Made by a program: the position numbers and the translations under genes | The notes under the pieces: model-generated | Told to the model about the DNA's origin: nothing | Seen by the model: only the letters and a program-made list of their open reading frames with translations | The model's database searches: none | DNA from: Myroides albus | GTDB taxonomy: Bacteria; Bacteroidota; Bacteroidia; Flavobacteriales; Flavobacteriaceae | Assembly: GCF_009711045.1 (NCBI RefSeq) | Contig: NZ_WMJX01000027.1 | Coordinates: forward strand, 1 to 34,890 | Length of the DNA: 34,890 bases | Direction: 5' to 3' | Shown here: in pieces, positions 17,941 through 26,913 of the stretch | Numbering within the stretch: the stretch's first letter is position 1 | Layout of the letters: the number at the start of each line of letters is the position of its first letter

Positions 17941-18810
17941 CTATTTAGCAATGCGTTTCAAGTATTCAAAATAATCTCCTTTTAAATCCTTTATATTTTC
18001 AAAAACTGATTCTTTAGTTATAAATTTCATGAGAATACCAATCTCTTCTAAACAAGCAATTTTTAAACTTGTGCGTTTCTCAACCGCTTTAACAAACTCA
18101 GTTGCTTCAGTTAGTGACTCATGTGTTCCTGTATCTAACCAAGCAAATCCACGCCCCATAGTTTGTAACTTTAATGTATCATTAGTTAAATAAGCTTGAT
18201 TCACAGAAGTAATTTCTAATTCACCTCTATGAGAAGGTTTTACTTGTTTTGCAATTTTAACGACAGAATTGGGATAAAAATATAATCCCACAACAGCATA
18301 ATTAGATTTAGGTGCAACTGGCTTTTCCTCCAAACTCAAGACATTTCCATCTTTATCAAACTCAGCTACGCCATAGCGTTCGGGATCATTTACATAGTAT
18401 CCAAACACTACCGCCTTCTGTTCATTTTTCACGGTTTCTACTGATTTATTCAATATTTGTTGTAATCCAGCCCCATAAAAAATATTGTCTCCCAACACTA
18501 AACATACATCGTCATTACCTATAAACTCCTCCCCTATAATAAAAGCTTGTGCTAACCCGTCAGGAGTTGGTTGTTCAGCATAACTTAATTGGATACCTAA
18601 TTGACTCCCATCTCCAAAAAGCTTTTGAAAATTAGGCAAGTCATGTGGCGTCGAAATAATCAATATCTCACGAATACCTGCCAACATCAAAACTGACAAT
18701 GGATAATAAATCATCGGTTTATCATATATTGGCAACAATTGTTTTGATACTGCTAATGTTAGAGGGTGTAATCTGGTACCAGAACCTCCAGCTAATATTA
18801 TTCCTTTCAT
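17941..18810 (-). CDS. rmlA: Glucose-1-phosphate thymidylyltransferase
   Basis: The enzyme makes dTDP-glucose from glucose-1-phosphate and dTTP. The 289-residue protein is full length, with the nucleotide-binding [11 protein letters not shown] at residue 8, [48 protein letters not shown] and [12 protein letters not shown]. It lies 142 bp after rmlB in the same direction and 2 bp before the first ketoisomerase. No rmlC/rmlD is nearby, so dTDP-glucose is channelled here to a 3-amino sugar rather than to rhamnose. Confidence 0.95.
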   Translation of the reverse strand: MKGIILAGGSGTRLHPLTLAVSKQLLPIYDKPMIYYPLSVLMLAGIREILIISTPHDLPNFQKLFGDGSQLGIQLSYAEQPTPDGLAQAFIIGEEFIGNDDVCLVLGDNIFYGAGLQQILNKSVETVKNEQKAVVFGYYVNDPERYGVAEFDKDGNVLSLEEKPVAPKSNYAVVGLYFYPNSVVKIAKQVKPSHRGELEITSVNQAYLTNDTLKLQTMGRGFAWLDTGTHESLTEATEFVKAVEKRTSLKIACLEEIGILMKFITKESVFENIKDLKGDYFEYLKRIAK

Positions 18811-18952
18811 ATTTTTTTAAGCCTTTTTGTCTTCTTGAGATTTTGTTTTTAGATATGCTCTGTAGCAAAAAAACAAATCAACAATCTATTATTAATCGCA
18901 AAGTATTGTACCTCTGCATCTCTATAACCCCTTAACAGTAAACTGTCAACTA

Positions 18953-20002
18953 TTACTTATATTGCTCTTTGTAGTAATCTTGATATGCTCCACTGGTCAC
19001 ATTCGCTAACCACTCTTGATTATTCATATACCAATCAATTGTCTTAGCTAACCCTTCTGGGAAGCTTACAGAAGGACTCCACCCTAATTCCTTATTAATC
19101 TTAGTAGCATCAATAGCATAACGTAAATCATGTCCAGGTCTGTCTTTGACAAAAGTAATTAGTTGCTCACTCTCACCTGCGGTACGACCTAACACTTGAT
19201 CCATCTGCTTACACAATTCTTTCACTAAGTCAATATTCTGCCACTCATTAAATCCTCCAATATTATATGTCTCTGTATTACCTCCTTTGTGAAACACATC
19301 GTCTATAGCTCTTGCATGATCAATGACAAATAACCAATCACGTGTATATTTTCCATCTCCATAGATTGGCAATGGTTTATTGTGAATTATATTGTGTATA
19401 CACAAGGGGATTAACTTCTCTGGGAAGTGATTCGGTCCATAATTATTAGAGCAATTACTAATTACATAGGGCATATTATAAGTCTCACCATAAGCACGTA
19501 CAAAGTGATCTGAACTTGCTTTAGATGCAGAATAAGGTGAATTAGGATCGTAGGATGTTGTTTCTGTAAAAAGACCACTTTCCCCTAAAGTTCCATAAAC
19601 CTCATCTGTACTAACATGGTAAAAACGCTTGTCCTGCCAATTGTCCTGCCATAGTGCTTTAAATGCTTGAAGTAGATTCACAGTACCTATGACATTTGTT
19701 TTAACAAAAGCTAATGGATCAGTAATAGAACGGTCAACATGTGACTCTGCCGCTAAGTGAATTACTCCATCAAATTGTTCTTTTTGAAACAACTCTTGTA
19801 TAAATTCTTCATCAGTGATATCACCTTTTACAAAAGTATAATTAGCAGCATTTTCAATATCTCTAAGATTTTCTAAATTACCTGCGTAAGTTAGAGCATC
19901 AAGGTTATAGATATGATATTCAGGATATTTTAATACAAATTGTCGAACAACATGAGAGCCAATAAAACCAGCTCCACCAGTGATTACAATCTTTTTCTTC
20001 AT
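18953..20002 (-). CDS. rmlB: dTDP-glucose 4,6-dehydratase
   Basis: This short-chain dehydrogenase-fold enzyme converts dTDP-glucose to dTDP-4-keto-6-deoxyglucose. It has the NAD-binding TGGAGFIGSHVVRQF at the N-terminus, HLAAESHVDRSI, the catalytic STDEVYG, the YSASK tyrosine-lysine pair, NCSNNYGPNHFPEKLIPL and GDGKYTRDWLFV. At 349 residues it is full length. It is the first gene of the glycan cluster and feeds the ketoisomerase pair. The upstream 430 bp hold its promoter. Confidence 0.96.
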   Translation of the reverse strand: MKKKIVITGGAGFIGSHVVRQFVLKYPEYHIYNLDALTYAGNLENLRDIENAANYTFVKGDITDEEFIQELFQKEQFDGVIHLAAESHVDRSITDPLAFVKTNVIGTVNLLQAFKALWQDNWQDKRFYHVSTDEVYGTLGESGLFTETTSYDPNSPYSASKASSDHFVRAYGETYNMPYVISNCSNNYGPNHFPEKLIPLCIHNIIHNKPLPIYGDGKYTRDWLFVIDHARAIDDVFHKGGNTETYNIGGFNEWQNIDLVKELCKQMDQVLGRTAGESEQLITFVKDRPGHDLRYAIDATKINKELGWSPSVSFPEGLAKTIDWYMNNQEWLANVTSGAYQDYYKEQYK

Positions 20003-20071
20003 TTTTTTACCTCAATTAAATTCTATTCTTTTTATTAGTTAATACCTTGTAATCGATATAACAAAAACTAA

Positions 20072-20079
20072 CAAAACTA
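20072..20079 (-). promoter_or_regulatory. Candidate -7 box for the rmlB glycan operon
   Basis: TAGTTTTG on the minus strand matches TAnnTTTG, 70 bp upstream of the rmlB ATG. A second match at 20172-20179 is an alternative. Confidence 0.4.
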
Positions 20080-20362
20080 TTCTAAACTCTTTTATTTTTT
20101 GATTGAATACTCTTAAAAGTAATGCAATCTTAATTCCAAACGAATAAGAGTCATTTCTTATTGTAATGTAGCAAAATTAAACCATTACAATGAAAAACAC
20201 TATCTATTTCCCTGCAAACTTATTTATTATATTTTTTTATTTAAAAAATCTCATAATCACAAAACAAATACTATTTTTATAAAACAAACAATACATTATT
20301 TAACAATATTCAATAAAATTAATCGCTTTTAATATAACAAAGAAAACTTTCTACTTAATAAC

Positions 20363-20399
20363 AAAAAAACAGCTACTTCATTTACATGAAATAGCTGTT
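20363..20399 (-). terminator. Intrinsic terminator of the aspA-porin operon
   Basis: On the minus strand, AACAGCTATTTCAT (20399-20386) pairs over 14 bp, including one G-U pair, with 20381-20368. It has a 4-nt loop and a seven-T run downstream. Confidence 0.92.
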
Positions 20400-20435
20400 C
20401 AATAAAAAAATTATAAATATAATTTACACTATAGC

Positions 20436-21620
20436 CTAAAGTATTAATAAAGGAGCTACAAATCCGATAGATAGTCTTCCTGTATTGTAGTTTTCTAATC
20501 CTAATTGATCTTTTGCAAATCCTGAGTGTTTGTAGTAACGTCCAACATAAGAAACAAAGAATCTAATGTTGATATCTTTAAATGGGATGTACTGAAGCTC
20601 TGGAATAAAACCATAACTTGTGCGTAAGTGGTTTGTTCCACTTTGCTCAGGTGTTACATTTTTACCATAAGCATCACTTGTCATTAAAGTAAGTGATAAA
20701 TTAAGCTTAGGAGTAGCTAAGTATTCCATTTTAAGCCAGTTTTCCATATATGAAACATCTTGAGCTGTAGCTTGGTTATCACCTTGACTGTTTAACATCC
20801 CTGTAACAAGTCCTTTGCGATCAAGCCCCTCGTTACTGTATTTAAAGTCATACATTAAAGTAAGTTTATTATCTTGATATTTGTGACCAAGTGAATAATA
20901 ATTCATTCCTTTTTTCTTAGCTTCTTGGAAATAACTATAACTGTAAATAGTCTCGAATTTACCATCGAAGAAACTACCTCTCCAGTTTGTAATATAAGCC
21001 ATTGCAGTTTTTGATGTTTCTACTCCAACTGGCACAGTTCCTTTGTAAATATCTTCAAAATCACTGTTACGCGCATTTAGAACTTGTACACCAAATGTGT
21101 GATTTGGATTTACTTTATGGGTAATACCAACCCCTGTTAAGAAGTTATCGGCATATTCCAAGATATCGTTATATTCAACGATATCAATTGGATTCAAATC
21201 AAACTCGTATCCTCCCCAATCAGCACTCATTTTCCCTAAAGTAACTTGTGTATTTGGAGTCACATCTACCCCGATAAATGCAATATCAGTAGAACGAGCA
21301 AAATTATCGCGACTTCCTGGTTCTTTTGTTTTTGTATAACGATCTCTGAATCTAAAGAACACTTTCTCGTGTATCTTACCTTTAATTTCTAAACGACCTT
21401 GGTTATTATTAAATTTAGACTCGGTGTGATTACCGTCTAAAAATTGATTATCCAACCCAAAACGCATATTAAAGATTACATCAACGTTTTTCAATAAGTT
21501 TTGCTTCTCTGTTGGAATAATAGGTTTAGAGATAGAATCATTGCCAGATTGTTTCTCTAAGGCTTGACCAAACACAACGGCTTGCCCCATTAATGCCATT
21601 AATAATAATAATTTTTTCAT
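20436..21620 (-). CDS. Outer-membrane porin, OprO/OprP-like
   Basis: The product is a barrel of about 394 residues with a signal peptide (MKKLLLLMALMGQAVVFGQ). Regularly spaced amphipathic strands are visible, for example GRLEIKGKIHEKVFFRFRDR and NTQVTLGKMSADWGGYEFDL, the latter typical of phosphate-selective-porin-like proteins of Bacteroidota. I set the start at the ATG at 21620; the TTG at 21638 adds six residues before the signal peptide. It lies 20 bp after dcuB and is last in the operon, so it probably admits asparagine, aspartate or dicarboxylates to the periplasm rather than phosphate. That substrate is inferred from context only. Confidence 0.85.
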   Translation of the reverse strand: MKKLLLLMALMGQAVVFGQALEKQSGNDSISKPIIPTEKQNLLKNVDVIFNMRFGLDNQFLDGNHTESKFNNNQGRLEIKGKIHEKVFFRFRDRYTKTKEPGSRDNFARSTDIAFIGVDVTPNTQVTLGKMSADWGGYEFDLNPIDIVEYNDILEYADNFLTGVGITHKVNPNHTFGVQVLNARNSDFEDIYKGTVPVGVETSKTAMAYITNWRGSFFDGKFETIYSYSYFQEAKKKGMNYYSLGHKYQDNKLTLMYDFKYSNEGLDRKGLVTGMLNSQGDNQATAQDVSYMENWLKMEYLATPKLNLSLTLMTSDAYGKNVTPEQSGTNHLRTSYGFIPELQYIPFKDINIRFFVSYVGRYYKHSGFAKDQLGLENYNTGRLSIGFVAPLLIL

Positions 21621-21640
21621 GATATGATTATTTTTCAACT

Positions 21641-22987
21641 TTATATTACAATGGAACCTATCAAGAAACCGGCGGCGATCGCAACGACAATGGCTACTAA
21701 ACCAGGTACCATAAAACTGTGATTAATTACAAACTTTCCAATCTTTGTACTTCCCGTGCGGTCAAAGTTGATTGCCGCTAATAGCGTTGGATATCCCGGT
21801 AAAACGAAATCGGCGTTTACAGCAGGGAAAATAGCAATCAAAGCAGGGTTAGACAATCCTAAAGCCATACCCAAAGGCATCATGGTTTTAGTAGTAGCAG
21901 CTTGGCTAAACATCAATGCACCTAATACAAATACAGCGATGGCAAAAGTCCAAGGATACATCGTTACAATCTCTTCCAAATAACCTTGAATTTCAACGTA
22001 GTTGTGACTCATAAAAGTAGCGCTCATCCACACCACACCGAAAACAGAAACAACGGCTGTGGCCATAGAGCTAAACAAACTTACTTGTGTTACTTTAACA
22101 GCACTTGTTTTAGTCAACAAAAGCATTGCTGCAGAAGCCGTTAAAGTTACCATACAAATAATAGCAACCATTTGCATCTCACCTGTAGCTTTCATTACCA
22201 AGCTTGCCTCACCTGGGGCAAACGTAGGTAGTATTCCAGGAAAAGCTCCTGCTAGTACAATTAAAAGAACTGCAATTGAAAAGATAATAACAGATAGTTT
22301 CGCACCTTTTTGTATTTCTTTTGGTTTACCATTCTCAGTAGAGTCCAAACTCGCCGCGAAAGCAGGGTCTTTCATCTTTTCAAGAAAGATTGGATCATCG
22401 TTTAATTCTTTACCCTTTTTCAAAACAGCTAAACAAGAAACAAAAATTCCAATGATACAAGCAGGAATACAAATTTTCATTATATCAATTAAAGCTCCTT
22501 GGTAATTCAATATAGTCGCTCCAGCGAAAGCCGCAGTAGCAGCACTCATTGGACTTCCAGTAATTGCTAAGTGAGAGGCAATAACAGAAACACTAAGTGG
22601 TCTCTCTGGTCTAATTCTCTTTTTAGCAGCCACCTCAGATATAATGGGTAGAAGCGAATATAACAAGTGAGCTGTTCCTGCAAACAAGCAGAAAAAATAC
22701 ACTGTAAATGGAGCGATAAATACTATTTTAGAAGGATTGCTTCGAATTACTTTCTCAGCCAGATACACAAGATAATCTAATCCTCCACAAGCTTGCAGAG
22801 TTGCGGCTGTTGTAACAATAGCCATAATCACAAGCATCACGTCAATAGGTGGATCTCCTGGGCGCATATCAAAGAAGAATACAAAAATGATAAGTCCTAC
22901 CATTCCCATCACACCTAATCCTATTCCTTTCATCTGAGAGCCAATCAATATCATGGCTATCAATATAATAAACTGTATTAACAACAT
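21641..22987 (-). CDS. dcuB: Anaerobic C4-dicarboxylate transporter, DcuA/DcuB family
   Basis: This 448-residue, strongly hydrophobic inner-membrane protein has about ten or more membrane segments. Dcu-family landmarks are GGLDYLVYLAEKVIRSNPSK, FAGTAHLLYSLLPIISEVA, ERPLSVSVIASHLAITGSPM and the C-terminal FDRTGSTKIGKFVINHSFM. Members exchange aspartate, fumarate, malate and succinate, usually in fumarate respiration. It follows asparaginase after 164 bp and precedes the porin, so it likely takes up aspartate or exports fumarate/succinate made by AspA. The choice between DcuA and DcuB is not certain. Confidence 0.92.
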   Translation of the reverse strand: MLLIQFIILIAMILIGSQMKGIGLGVMGMVGLIIFVFFFDMRPGDPPIDVMLVIMAIVTTAATLQACGGLDYLVYLAEKVIRSNPSKIVFIAPFTVYFFCLFAGTAHLLYSLLPIISEVAAKKRIRPERPLSVSVIASHLAITGSPMSAATAAFAGATILNYQGALIDIMKICIPACIIGIFVSCLAVLKKGKELNDDPIFLEKMKDPAFAASLDSTENGKPKEIQKGAKLSVIIFSIAVLLIVLAGAFPGILPTFAPGEASLVMKATGEMQMVAIICMVTLTASAAMLLLTKTSAVKVTQVSLFSSMATAVVSVFGVVWMSATFMSHNYVEIQGYLEEIVTMYPWTFAIAVFVLGALMFSQAATTKTMMPLGMALGLSNPALIAIFPAVNADFVLPGYPTLLAAINFDRTGSTKIGKFVINHSFMVPGLVAIVVAIAAGFLIGSIVI

Positions 22988-23022
22988 ATTGTGTCAGTTT
23001 AATTTCACTTAAATAAGGGCAT

Positions 23023-23072
23023 AAAAAAAGGAGCATGCCTTCTCTTAAGAGATACATCTGTTGCTCCTTTTT
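23023..23072 (-). terminator. Internal hairpin/attenuator between asparaginase and dcuB
   Basis: A perfect 11-bp stem (23025-23035 with 23062-23072, core GGAGCA/TGCTCC) has a 26-nt loop containing the palindrome TCTCTTAAGAGA. A seven-T run follows on the minus strand. It has the form of an intrinsic terminator inside the operon, so it may reduce dcuB-porin expression relative to aspA-asparaginase. Confidence 0.75.
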
Positions 23073-23151
23073 CAATATTTTAAAGAATACTATAAACCTC
23101 TTATTTATAAAAGTGAGTAAAAGAAGTAGTTATAGTAATACCCTGATTTTA

Positions 23152-24222
23152 TTAGTATTTAAAGAAAATATCTTGAATTGCGTTAGCATCTTTTGTTCTT
23201 GTCAAAGCAAGCATTAAAAGAATACGCGCTTTTTGTGGATTCAGATCATCAGCTACAACAAATCCTAAAGCTTGGTCGTCTACCTCATTGAATAAAGTAA
23301 CGCGTCCTGCACCAGCTCTTGCTGCTCTACATACTGCGATTCCTGATTTTGCTGCTGCTTCTAATTCAGCTCCCACTTGAGCGTTGAAGTTACCATTCCC
23401 CATACCAGCGTAAACAATACCATCTACTTTAGCATCGCGTACTGCTTTTACAGTAATTGCACTTGCATCAGCATAACCATAGATAATCTCTACTTGAGGT
23501 AATTTTTTCAATCCTTTGATGTTGAATTTAGGCGCTGAAGAGCGAAGTGATTTGTAGTAGTAGCTTACTTTACCATCATAGATTAAACCAATTGGTCCAA
23601 AGTTTCTTGATTGGAAAGTAGCAATATTAGTAGTAACTGTTTTAGTCACATCTCTGGCTGCAAATACAGCTTCATTCATTGCTGTAACCACACCAATACC
23701 TTGACTATTTGGAGATGCTGCAACCATTACTGCATCAAGTAAGTTTCTATTTCCATCTTGACTCATTGCAGTTGATGGACGCATAGCCCCTACAAGAACA
23801 ACAGGTTTATCTGAATGAACAGTTAATTCTAAGAAATAAGCAGTTTCCTCTTGAGTATCTGTACCGTGAGTAATTACCACACCATCAGCTTCATTGTTGT
23901 CAAATATCTCATTGATACGCTCACTTAGTTTTAACCAAGTTTCGATATTCATATCTTGACTACCAATTTGAGCGATTTGCTCTCCTTTTACTTTTGCCAA
24001 GTCGTGAATTTGAGGAACGGCATTTAACAAGTCATCTACTGGTACTTTACCAGCTGTATAAGCAGCTTTAGTAGAAGATTCTCCAGAACCAGCGATTGTT
24101 CCACCAGTTGCTAAAATAATTACTCTTGATTGTGGGGCATCTGCAGATTGAGTTGCCTTAGTTTGTGCTTGTATTTGGAAAGTAAACATTACTCCAAACA
24201 CGATTGCTAATACCTTTTTCAT
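23152..24222 (-). CDS. ansB: Type II (periplasmic) L-asparaginase
   Basis: The enzyme hydrolyses asparagine to aspartate and ammonia in the periplasm. The 356-residue protein has a signal peptide (residues 1-20, ending IQAQ). The catalytic blocks are ILATGGTIAGSG (nucleophilic Thr), VVITHGTDTQEETAYFL (second Thr plus Asp), VLVGAMRPSTAMSQDG and the lysine in FAARDVTKTVT. It lies 13 bp after aspA and about 165 bp before dcuB. With those genes it forms a route from asparagine to fumarate. Confidence 0.95.
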   Translation of the reverse strand: MKKVLAIVFGVMFTFQIQAQTKATQSADAPQSRVIILATGGTIAGSGESSTKAAYTAGKVPVDDLLNAVPQIHDLAKVKGEQIAQIGSQDMNIETWLKLSERINEIFDNNEADGVVITHGTDTQEETAYFLELTVHSDKPVVLVGAMRPSTAMSQDGNRNLLDAVMVAASPNSQGIGVVTAMNEAVFAARDVTKTVTTNIATFQSRNFGPIGLIYDGKVSYYYKSLRSSAPKFNIKGLKKLPQVEIIYGYADASAITVKAVRDAKVDGIVYAGMGNGNFNAQVGAELEAAAKSGIAVCRAARAGAGRVTLFNEVDDQALGFVVADDLNPQKARILLMLALTRTKDANAIQDIFFKY

Positions 24223-24235
24223 GTTTTAAAGACTA

Positions 24236-25645
24236 TTAAGAGTTTATTAATTTTGGATGTATTAAATTTTCTAATGAATAAATCTCATCCCATTTTTCTT
24301 GTGTAATTAACTTGCGCTCTACCACTACGATTTCATGGATATTCTTACCAGAAAGCAATGCTTCACCTGCTACACTCGCACAAATTTCATACCCTAAGAT
24401 AGGATTTAATTGTGTAACTATCCCTATACTACCCATAACTAAATTCGCACAATGTGCTTCATTAGCCGTAATTCCTACGATACACTTGTCAACTAAAGTT
24501 TCCAAAGCATTTTTCAAATACTCCAACGAAGTAAACAGTGCGAAACCGATTACTGGTTCCATTACATTTAGCTGTAATTGTCCCGCTTCAGAGGCCATAG
24601 TCACAGTTAAATCTTGACCTATTACATAAAAACAAGTTTGGTTTACCACCTCTGGAATAACAGGGTTTACTTTACCTGGCATAATAGAAGATCCTGGTTG
24701 ACGTGCTGGTAAATTAATCTCATTTAGTCCTGTACGAGGTCCTGAACTCAATAAACGTAAATCGTTACAAATTTTAGAAATCTTAACTGCTGCTCTTTTT
24801 AAAGTTCCCATGATTTGAACATACGCACCAGTATCACTTGTTGCTTCAATCAAGTCAGGTGAAAGTGTTAAAGCAAGTCCTGTCTCTTTTGCCAAGTATT
24901 TCACACATAATTCTGGATAAGCTTCTGGGGCATTTACTTTTGTACCAATTGCTGTAGCTCCCATATTAACTTCCAAGATTAAACTTTGTGCTTCTTTTAA
25001 TCTAAGGTAATCCTCACCAACTGTTGTTGCAAAAGCATTAAACTCTTGACCTAAAGTCATTGGAACAGCATCTTGTAACTGTGTACGTCCCATTTTCAAT
25101 ACCTTGTCGAACTCCTTACCTTTAGCTGCAAAAGCCTTTTGTACTTTTTGCATAGATCCACAAAAAGACTCTATTTTTAAATATAATGCAATTCTAAAAG
25201 CAGTAGGATATGCATCGTTGGTTGATTGTGAACAATTCACGTGATTGTTTGGATGTACAAACTGATACTCTCCTTTTTTATGACCTAAATGCTCAAGGGC
25301 GATATTGGCAATTACCTCATTTGCATTCATGTTAACAGAGGTACCTGCTCCACCTTGAATCAAATCACTTACAAACTGATCGTCGTATTTTCCCGATACA
25401 ACCTGATCACATGCAAAACAAATAGCATCTGCGATTTCAGGCTTCAATACCCCACAATCCTTATTTGCTAATGCTGCAGCTTTTTTTACCCATCCAAGAG
25501 CCTTAATTAGGTCTCTTTCTTTAACAAGGGTAATTCCTGTTATATTAAAATTTTCAATAGCTCTATAGGTTTGTACCCCATAATATTTGTCGTTAGGAAT
25601 ATCTAATTCTCCTAAGAAATCATGCTCTCTTCTAGTATCTTTCAT
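24236..25645 (-). CDS. aspA: Aspartate ammonia-lyase
   Basis: This cytoplasmic enzyme of the fumarase/aspartase superfamily converts aspartate to fumarate plus ammonia. The 469-residue protein is full length and begins with RREHDFLGELDIPNDKYYGV. It has NVNCSQSTNDAYPTAFRI-type residues (HVNCSQSTNDAYPTA), GRTQLQDAVPMTLGQEF and the signature GSSIMPGKVNPVIPE with the catalytic serine loop. It is first in the operon. Fumarate from it can serve as an electron acceptor, matching the Dcu transporter downstream. Confidence 0.96.
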   Translation of the reverse strand: MKDTRREHDFLGELDIPNDKYYGVQTYRAIENFNITGITLVKERDLIKALGWVKKAAALANKDCGVLKPEIADAICFACDQVVSGKYDDQFVSDLIQGGAGTSVNMNANEVIANIALEHLGHKKGEYQFVHPNNHVNCSQSTNDAYPTAFRIALYLKIESFCGSMQKVQKAFAAKGKEFDKVLKMGRTQLQDAVPMTLGQEFNAFATTVGEDYLRLKEAQSLILEVNMGATAIGTKVNAPEAYPELCVKYLAKETGLALTLSPDLIEATSDTGAYVQIMGTLKRAAVKISKICNDLRLLSSGPRTGLNEINLPARQPGSSIMPGKVNPVIPEVVNQTCFYVIGQDLTVTMASEAGQLQLNVMEPVIGFALFTSLEYLKNALETLVDKCIVGITANEAHCANLVMGSIGIVTQLNPILGYEICASVAGEALLSGKNIHEIVVVERKLITQEKWDEIYSLENLIHPKLINS

Positions 25646-25823
25646 ATTATACTATTTTGAAGTTATTTATTAAAAATTATAAAAAACATATTAGATAACT
25701 ATTTTATATTGATCGATAAGTTACTTTACATTTAAAAGCTTCTAATCAAGTAGCTATAAAAAAATCAAATAATGTATTTTGATATAGTACTTACAAAAAC
25801 AGTTCCAAAATCTTTTATTGATT

Positions 25824-25831
25824 CAAAGGTA
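25824..25831 (-). promoter_or_regulatory. Candidate -7 box for the aspA operon
   Basis: TACCTTTG matches TAnnTTTG about 180 bp upstream of the aspA ATG, giving a leader of about 170 nt. No -33 TTG and no clear FNR/CRP-type site is seen. Confidence 0.4.
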
Positions 25832-26182
25832 AAACATATTGAAAATTAAAAATATGGTAATTTATCATGTTTTTATTAGATATAATTTCATAATTTATAA
25901 AAGAAGGTTTGCAAAAATATAAATAAAAAAAGTTAAGTATCTTCAAAAACAACAGTAAAACGATTCATATTTTGATACAAATTTTAAATTATAAAATACA
26001 AATCTCAATAAAGTAGGTAGATTATTATAAATTACTTGAAAGGGCAAGAGTCCGTAGATGAAGAACAAGAAAAGTGAAGAAGTCAAATATTTTTTTTTAC
26101 TTTTTTTCTCATTAGCCTATAACTCGCCTCCAAAAAGTGGTATTAAAGCCGTTTTTTTTAAAACATTACACCTTTTACTACT

Positions 26183-26219
26183 AAAAAAGGGCATTTTACA
26201 TCGTAAAACACCCTTTTTT
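26183..26219. terminator. Terminator downstream of yceI
   Basis: AAAAAAGGG (26183-26191) pairs with CCCTTTTTT (26211-26219), and TTTTAC (26194-26199) with GTAAAA (26203-26208). A symmetric CA/CA internal loop separates them, with a 3-nt apical loop. It can act on both strands; the yceI-family gene ends at 26281. Confidence 0.85.
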
Positions 26220-26280
26220 TTAATTAAAATATTTGATTTTTTTATGTTTTATATCCAAAACGGACACTAAAATTAGAGAT

Positions 26281-26811
26281 TTATGCCTTTGCAAATTGTA
26301 CTTCTGCAAATAATTTGATATCCTCTGCCACCAAAACACCTCCTGTTTCTAAAGCGGCATTCCAAGTTAAACCAAATTCTTTGCGATTAATCTTTCCCTT
26401 TAGTGATAAACCGATTTTCGTATTACCCCAAGGATCAATTAAGACACCACTATACTTAGCATCAAAACTAACTGATTTAGACACACCTTTAATAGTTAAA
26501 AGGCCTGTTACTTTAAATGTAGTATCAGCTACTTTCTCTATTTCTGTAGAAGTAAACTTAATCTCCTTAAACTTATCGGTTTCAAAAAAATCTGCACTTT
26601 TTAAATGGTTATCTCTTTCTGTATTATTGGTATCAACTGAATCAACTTTTGCATTAAAAGCAATCAACGAATCTTCAAAGTTATCAGACTTGCTTTCAAT
26701 AGTAGAGGTAAATTCATTAAATTTTCCTGACACATTAGTAAACATCATGTGTTTTACTTTAAATCCAATTTCAGAATGAGTAGGATCTATATTCCATATT
26801 GCGTTTGTCAT
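26281..26811 (-). CDS. YceI-family lipid-binding-like protein
   Basis: The 176-residue protein is a single YceI beta-barrel lipocalin-like domain: WNIDPTHSEIGFKVKHMM at the start, SADFFETDKFKEIKFTST in the middle, VTGLLTIKGVSKSV and NRKEFGLTWN late. Family members bind polyisoprenoid or amphiphilic ligands. No signal peptide is seen, so it is probably cytoplasmic, unlike the periplasmic E. coli member. A perfect -7 box lies upstream and a terminator downstream, so it can be a single-gene unit. Confidence 0.93.
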   Translation of the reverse strand: MTNAIWNIDPTHSEIGFKVKHMMFTNVSGKFNEFTSTIESKSDNFEDSLIAFNAKVDSVDTNNTERDNHLKSADFFETDKFKEIKFTSTEIEKVADTTFKVTGLLTIKGVSKSVSFDAKYSGVLIDPWGNTKIGLSLKGKINRKEFGLTWNAALETGGVLVAEDIKLFAEVQFAKA

Positions 26812-26852
26812 AATCTTGATAATAAATATTATTATTAATCTTTTTGTTATGC

Positions 26853-26860
26853 CAAAGATA
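26853..26860 (-). promoter_or_regulatory. Promoter -7 box for the yceI-family gene
   Basis: TATCTTTG matches TAnnTTTG, 42 bp before the start codon at 26811. Confidence 0.5.
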
Positions 26861-26913
26861 GTAGCTCAAACATATAGATACACTTGAACTACATTAAGAA
26901 AGAGAATCAATAT

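Larger units (their letters stand above)
20003..20435. other. Intergenic region between rmlB and the porin gene
   Basis: No gene is seen. Two minus-strand -7 boxes for rmlB are possible: TAGTTTTG at 20072-20079 and TAATTTTG at 20172-20179, neither with a clear -33 TTG. The right end holds the porin terminator. The remainder is A/T-rich filler. Confidence 0.6.
25646..26280. other. Intergenic region upstream of aspA
   Basis: This very A/T-rich stretch has no credible gene. It holds a candidate minus-strand promoter box for aspA at 25824-25831 and the yceI terminator at 26183-26219. A short open frame at 26058-26270 is rejected because the terminator lies inside it and its codons are homopolymer-rich. 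Confidence 0.6.

Noticed and set aside
22059..22505. Plus-strand 148-codon frame inside dcuB
   Set aside because: It is the antisense shadow of a strongly conserved membrane protein gene, with no domain or promoter of its own.
26058..26270. Plus-strand 70-codon frame
   Set aside because: It is rich in Phe/Leu/Lys homopolymer codons, spans the yceI terminator, and no family match is recognisable.
26315..26779. Plus-strand 154-codon frame inside the yceI-family gene
   Set aside because: It is an antisense shadow; the minus-strand YceI domain is unmistakable.
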